Assembly (NCBI GenBank): GCA_038231615.1
Contig: JBBRLA010000371.1
Span: 1 to 8,393, forward strand
Direction: 5' to 3'
Source: JBBRLA01 sp038231615
GTDB lineage: Bacteria > Myxococcota_A > Polyangia > Palsa-1104 > JAEUJZ01
Length of the DNA stretch: 8,393 bases
The notes beneath the pieces are model-generated. The model saw nothing but the letters and a program-made list of their open reading frames with translations, did no database searches and was not told the origin of the DNA. Shown piece after piece: positions 1 to 6,176 of this stretch. The position numbers were made by a program, and so were the translations under genes. Positions within the stretch are counted from its first letter, which is position 1; every line of letters begins with the position of its first letter.

Positions 1-1
1 C

Positions 2-58
2 TCCGTGGTCTGCGCTCCCCCTGCGCGGCCCTCCACCCAGGACGACGACATCTGCTAA
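2..58 (+). CDS. Possible 3' end of an unidentified plus-strand gene (partial)
   Basis: Reading frame 2 is open from the window edge to a TAA at 56-58 and gives 18 residues ending in ...STQDDDIC. Sixteen of the 18 third codon positions are G or C, as expected for a real gene in this GC-rich DNA, and the acidic, cysteine-containing tail would suit an exported protein. If real, it converges on the regulator gene. The stretch is too short to identify, and the minus strand is equally open here: an ATG at 52-50 reads to the window edge. This is a weak call. Confidence 0.22.
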   Translation, partial: SVVCAPPARPSTQDDDIC

Positions 59-59
59 C

Positions 60-149
60 TCAGCCTCTCCTCCACCGCGCCTTTCTCTGCTCTTCTTCCC
101 CCTCGTTTTCCTCGCTCGTCAGCCCCTCAAAAATCTCGCTCACTCTCAT
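60..149 (-). CDS. Possible 29-residue small ORF overlapping the regulator stop (ATGA)
   Basis: The stop of the XRE regulator gene (TGA at 148-146) overlaps an ATG (149-147) in the arrangement ATGA, the classic layout for translational coupling. The ORF beginning there encodes 29 residues, starting MRVSEIFEGL, passing through a glutamate-rich middle and ending in a basic tail (KARWRRG), with TGA at 62-60. There is no recognisable domain. Third-position G+C is about 71%, below the better-supported genes. It could be a small partner protein read after the regulator or just a chance ORF. Only the overlap geometry supports it. Confidence 0.2.
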   Translation of the reverse strand: MRVSEIFEGLTSEENEGEEEQRKARWRRG

Positions 150-844
150 TCCGAGCGCTCCGACAAGGCCATCTGTTTGGCATCTTCGGTGCGAATGTCG
201 CTATCAAGGACATGCTCGTCGGTGTGCGCTAAGGTATCGACGATAATGCCGTTGACGTAGCCATCAAGGTTCATCATCGCCCTAGCGTATCGTTGCCCCA
301 CGGCGCGTGGCAGTTTCCGCGACAGCTCACTTCGCAGCGCATCCACTGTACTGTCAACGACCCAGCCCAGACGACGCTCCATTCCGAACCCGACGAGCTG
401 TAATCGCAGCTTCCCCAGGTTCAGTTTGTCGCTATGGTTGACCAGCACTGGGCCGAGCGCTGTGATATTCCGCGGCGAGTCCGCATAGATCAGGGTCTCG
501 CGGATCACTGTCATCACGTCCCGCAGTCTTTCGCTGGGGAGCACCTCGTTGCTCTCGAAAAGATGCGATCCCCCGAACTGCGCGAGCGTGTTTTGCAGAT
601 CATCACCGACCGGTACCGGCATCGGTGCGAAGTGGCTGAGCGGGACGTTGAACAGTTTGATGATGGCGATGAGTTGCTCCGCGGTGAAGGAACCCTTGCC
701 CAACTCCACCTCGGAGAGGCGGTTCTGAGACATGCCGAGCATGTTCGCCAGCTCGGTCTGGGTGAAGCGCCGGTCCGTGCGCAGCCGGCGCACCTTCTTG
801 GAGATGACCTTGCGGGTCTTGTCCAGCGGATCAGTAGCCATCAT
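146..844 (-). CDS. XRE-family helix-turn-helix transcriptional regulator
   Basis: This 232-residue protein is a predicted cytoplasmic DNA-binding regulator. Residues 17-72 form an XRE/Cro-C1-type helix-turn-helix: helix 2 is near TQTELANMLG (28-37) and the recognition helix near SQNRLSEVE (39-47), followed by LGKG and a helix rich in Ile and Leu. A short linker with PMPVPVG leads to a C-terminal domain (about 85-232) that I cannot name; it has no visible enzyme motif and may mediate dimerisation or partner binding. AAAGG (854-850) lies 5 nt upstream of the ATG at 844; a second ATG follows at once (841). The gene is divergent from the ATPase gene at 804-2426, and a perfect dyad covers its ribosome binding site, so autoregulation and control of the neighbour are likely but inferred. 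By hand count, 181-420 is about 58% G+C, well below the aconitase-family gene, which may reflect transfer. An antitoxin-like role is possible. Confidence 0.88.
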   Translation of the reverse strand: MMATDPLDKTRKVISKKVRRLRTDRRFTQTELANMLGMSQNRLSEVELGKGSFTAEQLIAIIKLFNVPLSHFAPMPVPVGDDLQNTLAQFGGSHLFESNEVLPSERLRDVMTVIRETLIYADSPRNITALGPVLVNHSDKLNLGKLRLQLVGFGMERRLGWVVDSTVDALRSELSRKLPRAVGQRYARAMMNLDGYVNGIIVDTLAHTDEHVLDSDIRTEDAKQMALSERSE

Positions 845-2426
845 ATCGACCTTTCGATACTATGGTCCAGTCAACCTCAAGCGCAATTTCTGTGTCCCCC
901 GCGAGCAACTCGTGGCAAGGTGCGTCGAGCAACTTCTGGGTAATTCCGACGAGGGCGGCCACTATTTCACGATCTGGGCGGCACGGCAGACCGGCAAGAC
1001 CTGGCTCATGCAGCGCGCCCTGGAGGAGGTCCGTGTCCACCACGGCGACCGCTTCCTGGCCGGTACGCTCTCGATGCAGGGGCTGGTGTTCAAGGATACC
1101 GACCCGCCCGAGGCGTTCCTGTCCAAGGTCCCGCAGCTTTTCCGCAAGCACCTGGGGCTCTCGATCGCCGCGCCCGCATCCTTCGAAGCCTGGGCGGACC
1201 TGTTTCTCAAGGGCCCCAGCCCCTTTCCGCGCCCGCTGCTCCTGTTCATCGACGAGTTTGATCATCTGCCGCAGTCGGTGATCGACAAGCTCATCATGCT
1301 CTTTCGGGACATCTACCTCAACCGCGAGTCCTCCATGCTGCATGGCCTGGCGCTGATCGGGGTACGAGCGGTGTTGGGCGTGGACAGCCCCAAGGGATCG
1401 CCCTTCAACGTCCAGCGCGGGCTGCACGTACCCAACCTTACCCAGGAAGAAACCGCCGAGATGTTCCGTCAATATCAACAGGAGAGCGGCCAGCCCATCG
1501 ATGCGGCAGTGGTGGACAGGCTGCAAGAGTTGACCCGCGGGCAGCCGGGGCTGGTGGGCTGGTTTGGGGAGTTGCTGACGGAAAAGTACAACCCGCGCCC
1601 TGAGTCCATCACGCTGAAGACCTGGACCCGGGTATACGCCGCCGCGTGCCAGGTCGAGCCCAACAACACGATGCTCAACCTGCTGAAAAAGGCCAAGGGG
1701 CCCTACCTGCGCCAGGTGCTGAAGATTTTCAGCGACACCGATGTGCCCTTCTCATTTGGACAAGATTGGTGCAATTACCTGCTCCTCAACGGGATCATCG
1801 ATAGCGAGGAGATAGTAGATTCGCAGGGGGCGCCGCTGCACGTGTGCCGGTTCTCATCGCCCTTCGTGCAGCAGCGACTCTTCAATAACCTGAGCGAGGA
1901 CACCTTCGCGGAACTGCGCGAACTGCCGCTCGATCCCCTGGATACGCTGGCGGACGTATTCGGCTCGGCAGGGCTGGACGTACCGGCGCTGCTCGGGCGC
2001 TATGTGGCCTACCTGGGGCGCCTCAGGAAAAGGGGCGAGGACCCCTGGGGCCGGCAGCCGCGCCGCAAGGATCTGCACCACACGGAAGCGGTGGGGCACT
2101 TCCACTTGTACCGCTGGCTGTGCACGGCGATCGGCGACGAATGCATGGTGAGCCCAGAGTTTCCGACCGGCAACGGCACCGTGGACCTGGTGCTGCGCCG
2201 ACAGGGTCACATCGGCATCATCGAGGTCAAGAGCTTCGTGAACCAGTCCCTGCTGAAGAAGGGGCAGGAGCAGGCCGCGCGCTACGCGGTCAAACTGGGC
2301 CAGAGCGCGGCGACGGTGGCAGTGTTCGTTCCAGTGGCAGACGAGGAAGTGTTGCGAAAACTATCGGGGGAGCGGCGCATCGGGGAGGTCGCCGTGACCA
2401 CGGTGGCGATCTCGTGGGACAGGTGA
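804..2426 (+). CDS. AAA-type ATPase with C-terminal PD-(D/E)XK nuclease-like domain
   Basis: The protein is 540 residues long if the ATG at 804 is used. After a conserved-looking N-terminal RYYGPVN (about 18-24) come a Walker A motif, ARQTGKT (60-66, bases 981-1001), and a Walker B motif, LLLFIDEFD (145-153, bases 1236-1262), as in the AAA-like/ATPase_2-type P-loop proteins. A middle region (about 200-400) probably holds the helical lid and a winged-helix part. The C-terminus carries a PD-(D/E)XK-like core: Asp461 in GTVDLVL, then Glu474 and Lys476 in IIEVKSF, spaced as in many nuclease and Holliday-resolvase folds. It is probably a cytoplasmic DNA-processing or defence ATPase; the substrate is unknown. 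The start is uncertain: ATG 804 and TTG 819 overlap the divergent regulator gene, while the region of clear similarity begins near base 852 with only ATC (840) or ATA (843) just before it. GTG 912 would delete conserved sequence. The gene converges on the hydrolase gene, leaving 86 bases with no clear terminator. Confidence 0.85.
   Translation: MTLRVLSSGSVAIISTFRYYGPVNLKRNFCVPREQLVARCVEQLLGNSDEGGHYFTIWAARQTGKTWLMQRALEEVRVHHGDRFLAGTLSMQGLVFKDTDPPEAFLSKVPQLFRKHLGLSIAAPASFEAWADLFLKGPSPFPRPLLLFIDEFDHLPQSVIDKLIMLFRDIYLNRESSMLHGLALIGVRAVLGVDSPKGSPFNVQRGLHVPNLTQEETAEMFRQYQQESGQPIDAAVVDRLQELTRGQPGLVGWFGELLTEKYNPRPESITLKTWTRVYAAACQVEPNNTMLNLLKKAKGPYLRQVLKIFSDTDVPFSFGQDWCNYLLLNGIIDSEEIVDSQGAPLHVCRFSSPFVQQRLFNNLSEDTFAELRELPLDPLDTLADVFGSAGLDVPALLGRYVAYLGRLRKRGEDPWGRQPRRKDLHHTEAVGHFHLYRWLCTAIGDECMVSPEFPTGNGTVDLVLRRQGHIGIIEVKSFVNQSLLKKGQEQAARYAVKLGQSAATVAVFVPVADEEVLRKLSGERRIGEVAVTTVAISWDR
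844..859. promoter_or_regulatory. Perfect dyad TATCGA-CCTT-TCGATA, candidate operator of the XRE regulator
   Basis: Two perfect 6-bp inverted arms (844-849 and 854-859) are separated by 4 bp, giving a 16-bp symmetric site of the size XRE/C1-type dimers commonly bind. It contains the regulator's AAAGG ribosome binding site (854-850) and ends on its start codon. It also lies at the first conserved codons of the divergent ATPase gene. Bound regulator would therefore cover the start regions of both genes. The symmetry is seen directly; the operator role is inferred. Confidence 0.45.
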
Positions 2427-2512
2427 GCGGGACGGAAGAAGCCCCCGGAGAGCTGGACCTGGCAGCCGGCGCAATCCGAGATGAAAACGTACGAAACGAC
2501 CGCTATATTTGT

Positions 2513-4459
2513 TCACTGCGGCAAGGGAAACCGGCAGGGACGGCCCTGGCAGGTGTCCACAACCTGTCCGCCTTCGCGCAGGAAATCCTGGATCTGCTGC
2601 TGCACGGCCTCCAAGCGTCGGATCGCCTCGTGGACCGGGGTCTCCGCTGGGGGGATGTTGTCACCGCCCAGGCGGGGCTCTTGCCCGACGTCGAACTGGA
2701 CGTAGGCCGAGTCCTGGGGCGAGGCGACCTCGGCCACCTCGTACACTGACTCGATCCTGGGCTGGAGCAGGGCCAAGCCGAGCGCGCGCACCATGGCGCG
2801 GGTCGTCAGGTTGGGCACGGAGGCATCGTTGATTCCCTCCTGGTACAGGATGCGCTTGGGTGTGCCGCCAGGCAAAGGATCGCGCAGTACGTGGGCGGCG
2901 TAGTTGGCCGGATCTGTATAATCCCACAGCAGTTGGGACAACGCCATCAGCACCTGCCGCTCCAGTGCGTCGCGGTAGGTGTTCAGCAGCACGGGTAGAA
3001 GGCGGTGAAAGTCGGAACTGCGCCAGAAAAAGAGGCTCCAGAAGCCGCAGGGCACGTTCAGGACGGCACGGTCGATGTCGGGGCTCAGGGAAAGCAAGGT
3101 GGGGCCCTGGCAGCCACCCTCGGAGATACCAAGATAGTACAGTTGCTTGCCATCGATGATCGGCTTGCCATCCAGTTGTAGGGAGGGCAGCGCGTTCAAC
3201 CCGCCGGCCTTGATCAGATGTGCCAGCGTCACCTGGTTGATGTGAGCCTGCTGAAGGCGGTCGGTGACGCGGCTGAAGTTGTTCCAGTTGGTCAGGACAT
3301 TTTGCAGCAAGTAGGGCAGATCTGACTGGGCCCGGCCCAGCCAATCTGTACCGATCTGCACCATGCACAGCCGGTTGATGAGCTGGCGCTGGTAGGGGAT
3401 GCTCATCTCCGCATCGGCGGTATTGAAAGTGCCGTGACCGTAAAGGAGGATGGGCAGCGGCAACCGGGCGGTGCGAGCACACTCGGGCACATGGATGGCG
3501 AGCGGGAACTGGCCGAGGCCGCGGATGACGGGCTCGCCGCCCGGGTCGAGGGTAAGTCCGCCGGCCAGGTCCTCGGTCAGGAAGGAGGGCACGGCGAAGG
3601 TGCCGGTGATATCGAGCAGCAAATCCTCCATGCCAGCCGGGTGCTGGGTGACCTGGTTGATGTGCACTGCTTCCCCGGTCTGCGGGAAGCTCCAGGCGCC
3701 ATCGCGCATGCGCACCAGCCTCCCGCTCACTTCCCCCTCGCTGGCTGTGGTGAAGTCCCAGGCCGCCTGCAGATCCATCCGAGAGATGCCGATGCGGTCG
3801 AGCAGCGCGAAGATCTCTTGGAAGCGGGCGCGCTCACTGGCGCGGGGCGAAGCGTCGTCCAAAAGACCGTCGCGCAGGACGACGAAGCCGGCCAGCGGGG
3901 GGACCGGGCTGCCATCGGGCCGTCTGAGGCCCTGGACCAGGGCGACGTAGCGGGTTGCGGGCTGCAATCGGACGATGGGCTGCAGGACCAGCACCTGCCG
4001 GTCCTGGGTCGTGAGATCGACGTTCTGATCCAGCTCGGCGAACAAGGGAATCCGCTCGCCGGTGTCATAGCGCAGCAGCTGCACGTGACTGTCTCCGCGC
4101 AGGGACGGGGTGACGTCGTCAGGGTGCGGCAGGGAACTCCCATCAACGGGACCCGGGAAGTAGACCAGCAGGGTCGCTACCGGACTGAAGCCGTCGCGGC
4201 GATTGTAAGGAGTGGGGGAAAGGGGCTGCCCCTGGGCGGACACCGGCAAGGCCGACCGTGGCAGGTCCAGGCGGAGGCCGGTCACGCTATCGGGGTCGGG
4301 CCGAGTATAATACGACGAGGGGAAGGGCAGCAGGCAGTCCTCGCCGGGACCTCCGCTCAGCGGATTACAGGCCAGGGCCAGCGGCGGTTCCTGGGTACCA
4401 CAGGCGATGGGGCCAAGGAGAAGCCCGAGGATGACACACAGGCGGAGGGAAGGGAACAT
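2513..4459 (-). CDS. Exported alpha/beta hydrolase, lipase/esterase-like, with bacterial virulence-factor-lipase-type N-terminus
   Basis: A 648-residue protein with an N-terminal export signal (MFPSLRLCVILGLLLG, then PIAC-G). The cysteine could be lipidated, although Pro at -3 is a poor lipobox. The mature start, with CNPL, a second Cys and LLPFPSSYYT then DPDS-TGLRLDLP, matches my memory of the Lipase_bact_N type (PF12262). The catalytic half has LLYGHGTF (GHG 341-343, oxyanion region), GISEG with nucleophile Ser446 (base 3124), candidate acid Asp545 in NDASVPN, and candidate His610 in PVHEAIRR. A Cys pair lies near the C-terminus (VDTCQGRPC). It probably hydrolyses an ester at the cell surface or outside; the substrate is unknown. 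ATG 4459 was chosen because it gives a compact signal peptide. GTG 4474 adds five residues, and neither start has a clear Shine-Dalgarno. The gene is codirectional with the di-haem gene, 286 bases away. Confidence 0.85.
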   Translation of the reverse strand: MFPSLRLCVILGLLLGPIACGTQEPPLALACNPLSGGPGEDCLLPFPSSYYTRPDPDSVTGLRLDLPRSALPVSAQGQPLSPTPYNRRDGFSPVATLLVYFPGPVDGSSLPHPDDVTPSLRGDSHVQLLRYDTGERIPLFAELDQNVDLTTQDRQVLVLQPIVRLQPATRYVALVQGLRRPDGSPVPPLAGFVVLRDGLLDDASPRASERARFQEIFALLDRIGISRMDLQAAWDFTTASEGEVSGRLVRMRDGAWSFPQTGEAVHINQVTQHPAGMEDLLLDITGTFAVPSFLTEDLAGGLTLDPGGEPVIRGLGQFPLAIHVPECARTARLPLPILLYGHGTFNTADAEMSIPYQRQLINRLCMVQIGTDWLGRAQSDLPYLLQNVLTNWNNFSRVTDRLQQAHINQVTLAHLIKAGGLNALPSLQLDGKPIIDGKQLYYLGISEGGCQGPTLLSLSPDIDRAVLNVPCGFWSLFFWRSSDFHRLLPVLLNTYRDALERQVLMALSQLLWDYTDPANYAAHVLRDPLPGGTPKRILYQEGINDASVPNLTTRAMVRALGLALLQPRIESVYEVAEVASPQDSAYVQFDVGQEPRLGGDNIPPAETPVHEAIRRLEAVQQQIQDFLREGGQVVDTCQGRPCRFPLPQ

Positions 4460-4686
4460 GGAGGCAACATACACTTTAGCCAGAAGCGCGGTGCAAGAAA
4501 AGAGACCGTCCGGCTGGCCCGCTACCCGGACTTCATGAAACTGGCAAGGGAGGACCGGAGCTGCGAGCCGAAGGCAACAGGAGAGTCGGAGGGCCCAATA
4601 AGAGCGGTGACGTCGGGGAACAGGGTGGCACCTGGACCCGGCCGAGCAAAGAGGGCACGTATGCGTATGAACTTCAGGAGGGCATC

Positions 4687-4806
4687 ATGTCTGACGCTCT
4701 ACAGCCGATCGGCGGGGTAGCCGTCTGCAACTGGGCCCGCGGCGGTCAGAGGGTCCGCAGGAAGCGCAAAAGGTCCCGCCGGTCCCCGTCAGACAGCGCC
4801 TGGTAG
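4687..4806 (+). CDS. Possible 39-residue basic small ORF, antisense to the end of the di-haem gene
   Basis: A complete AGGAGGG (4676-4682) stands 4 bases before an ATG at 4687, the best plus-strand Shine-Dalgarno match noticed in the 286-base gap. The ORF encodes 39 residues: an N-terminal MSDALQPIGGVAV part and a very Arg/Lys-rich second half (RVRRKRKRSRR), ending in TAG at 4804-4806. That basic half lies antisense to the last codons of the di-haem gene, so its composition may simply mirror that gene. A 10-bp palindrome, GCCGATCGGC, lies inside at 4704-4713. There is no family match, and chance is a serious alternative. The rest of 4460-4745 shows no gene. Confidence 0.18.
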   Translation: MSDALQPIGGVAVCNWARGGQRVRRKRKRSRRSPSDSAW

Positions 4807-6038
4807 CGCTGGCGGATGATCAGCGCCTGGCCGCCGTGCCACTCGATGGCATCGCTGACGTTGTCGGCCCGGCCATCGTGAAGGAAGTTCTTGCGCAGGT
4901 GCAGGCCCCACAGCGGCGCGGTGCGGAACTCCGTGCCCGTGGCCTGTCCCATGGTCACCTGCTCATCCAGGTCGGGGCCCATGTCGTGGATCAAAAGGTC
5001 GCTGTAGAGCGCGGCGGTCTGATGGCTCAGCGCCGCCACCGGCAGCAGCGTGCCATTGAGCAGTTGCAGGCTGTAGCTGCCCGTGGTCAGTGCCGGGGTG
5101 TGGCACTTGTCGCAGCCGAGGTCGCCAAACACTTGCTTTCCGTGCTCGGCCTCCGGGTTGCGCTTCTTCATTATAGTGGGGGAAAGGAGCGCCTCCCAGG
5201 CGGTGGTGTTCTTGAGGATGGCCCCGGTCACGTCGTTGGGCATGGTATAGCCCACGTCCGCGGCGGTGCAGCCGGGCGGGATGGGGTTGCCCTGGGGCAA
5301 AGGCTCGTTGGGCAAGAGCGGCGTGGTCAGGCCCATGGTGCCGTTGGCAGCAGTGGCGGTGAACGCCTCCAGGGTGCGGCCCTGCGCCTTCCAACCAAAA
5401 CGCCCCGGGCGGCCCATGGCGTCCAGGTTGGGGCGGCCGTTGACACCGTCGCCCTTGGGCCCGGCGCCGCCGGTGATGGTGGCATCGGTGATGGCGTCGA
5501 TCAGCCCGGCGCCGAAGATCTGCAACGGATTGCGCAGGGCCACGATGGTCGCCTCGGGCGGGACCGTCTCGGGGGGCACGTTGCAGAAGGGCTGCTCCCC
5601 GGCGATGGAGCGGGTCTGTAGCACGTCGCCGCCCAGCCTGGCCAGCGGGTCATACTTGCCGGCGGTAAGGGTGGCGAAGCGCTCCACCAGGTGGTTGGGG
5701 TCGGCCAGGGAGTCCGCGCCGCCGACGCCGCCCAGGGCATGGCAGTTCACGCAGGAATCCTCAATGTACACCGGGCCCAGGCCCTCTCGGGGGAGGAATC
5801 GGTGGACGAAGTCGGCGCGGCCCAGTTGAAAAAGGGCCTGCTGCTCGGGGGTCAGCCCAGGCAGCGGGTCCCCAGGCTTGAGGCTGGGAGCGGAGACCGC
5901 CTGGACCCCCTGCCCCACGTTCAGCTCTTGCATGGCCCCGTCGGGGGACCCTCCGCATCCAGCCACGACGCCGGCTCCCACCAGAACAAACCCGCGAATG
6001 CTGCCCAGCTCCCGACTTCGACGGCGAATTGGATTCAT
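4746..6038 (-). CDS. Di-haem c-type oxidoreductase lipoprotein, DUF1111/DHOR family
   Basis: This 430-residue exported cytochrome belongs to the di-haem oxidoreductase-like family (DUF1111, PF06537), distant relatives of the MauG/bacterial cytochrome c peroxidase group and sometimes labelled thiol oxidoreductase. The N-terminus is basic (RRRSR), then hydrophobic, ending in a canonical lipobox VAGC with Cys28 as the predicted lipidated residue. The two haem sites are CVNCH (96-100) and CDKCH (309-313). Family hallmarks include NPLQIFGAGLIDAI (from Asn170), APLWGLHLRKNFLHDGRA (HDGR 387-390) and AIEWHGGQA near the end. Its role is probably periplasmic or surface electron transfer or peroxidase-like chemistry; the physiological substrate is not known. 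ATG 6038 was chosen because AGGAGG (6049-6044) precedes it by 5 nt and a signal peptide follows directly; an upstream extension to 6122 would bury that signal. Haem attachment requires a Ccm system elsewhere. Dyads at 6063-6084 and 6123-6151 lie upstream. Confidence 0.93.
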   Translation of the reverse strand: MNPIRRRSRELGSIRGFVLVGAGVVAGCGGSPDGAMQELNVGQGVQAVSAPSLKPGDPLPGLTPEQQALFQLGRADFVHRFLPREGLGPVYIEDSCVNCHALGGVGGADSLADPNHLVERFATLTAGKYDPLARLGGDVLQTRSIAGEQPFCNVPPETVPPEATIVALRNPLQIFGAGLIDAITDATITGGAGPKGDGVNGRPNLDAMGRPGRFGWKAQGRTLEAFTATAANGTMGLTTPLLPNEPLPQGNPIPPGCTAADVGYTMPNDVTGAILKNTTAWEALLSPTIMKKRNPEAEHGKQVFGDLGCDKCHTPALTTGSYSLQLLNGTLLPVAALSHQTAALYSDLLIHDMGPDLDEQVTMGQATGTEFRTAPLWGLHLRKNFLHDGRADNVSDAIEWHGGQALIIRQRYQALSDGDRRDLLRFLRTL

Positions 6039-6062
6039 GCGCTCCTCCTCTGCCCGAGTTAG

Positions 6063-6084
6063 CGATGTATAGAAACTTACATCG
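6063..6084. promoter_or_regulatory. Perfect 7-bp dyad CGATGTA-N8-TACATCG upstream of the di-haem gene
   Basis: The arms at 6063-6069 and 6078-6084 are perfect inverted repeats with an 8-bp centre, 25 bases before the di-haem start codon and just upstream of its ribosome binding site. On the minus strand the dyad holds TATACA, a fair -10-like hexamer, but no good -35 stands 16-18 bases further up. The site could be a repressor operator or a small hairpin in the 5' leader. The symmetry is seen; the function is inferred. Confidence 0.35.
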
Positions 6085-6122
6085 GTTACGCGGACACTAG
6101 CCAAGCGCTCCCTTTGCTGCAA

Positions 6123-6151
6123 GAGAATTCCGCCAAATTCGACAAATTCTC
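6123..6151. repeat. Short inverted and 9-bp tandem repeats in the AT-richer spacer
   Basis: GAGAATT (6123-6129) and AATTCTC (6145-6151) form a perfect 7-bp inverted pair with a 15-bp centre. Read on the minus strand, the same stretch holds two tandem 9-mers, GAATTTGTC and GAATTTGGC (6149-6132, 8 of 9 identical), followed one base later by GAATTC. This lies between the stop of the aconitase-family gene and the start of the di-haem gene, in locally AT-rich sequence, where a promoter or regulator site would be expected. The repeats are visible; their function is unknown. Confidence 0.3.
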
Positions 6152-6176
6152 AGACTGACGTGTGGATTGCGGGGAT

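Noticed and set aside
235..245. TATCG-A-CGATA palindrome inside the regulator gene
   Set aside because: It resembles half of the 844-859 dyad but has a 1-bp centre and lies deep in coding sequence; probably chance.
2427..2512. Terminator between the convergent ATPase and hydrolase genes
   Set aside because: No stem of useful length followed by a T-run was found on either strand.
2481..2749. Plus-strand ORFs beginning near ATG 2481 after the ATPase gene
   Set aside because: There is no convincing Shine-Dalgarno, and they run antisense into the conserved C-terminus of the hydrolase.
4468..4496. Possible promoter for the hydrolase gene (TTGCAC with TGTATG or TATGTT, minus strand)
   Set aside because: TGTATG has the right 17-base spacing but a poor -10, while TATGTT stands 19 bases away. 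Neither is good enough to report as a site.
3434..4720. 428-codon plus-strand ORF opposite the hydrolase gene
   Set aside because: It is low in recognisable structure and antisense to a gene with a signal peptide and catalytic motifs. It is an antisense shadow.
6111..6140. Sigma-54-like TTTGGCGG...TTGCA upstream of the di-haem gene (minus strand)
   Set aside because: The GG-to-GC spacing is 12 bases, or 9 with the second GG, instead of the required 10.
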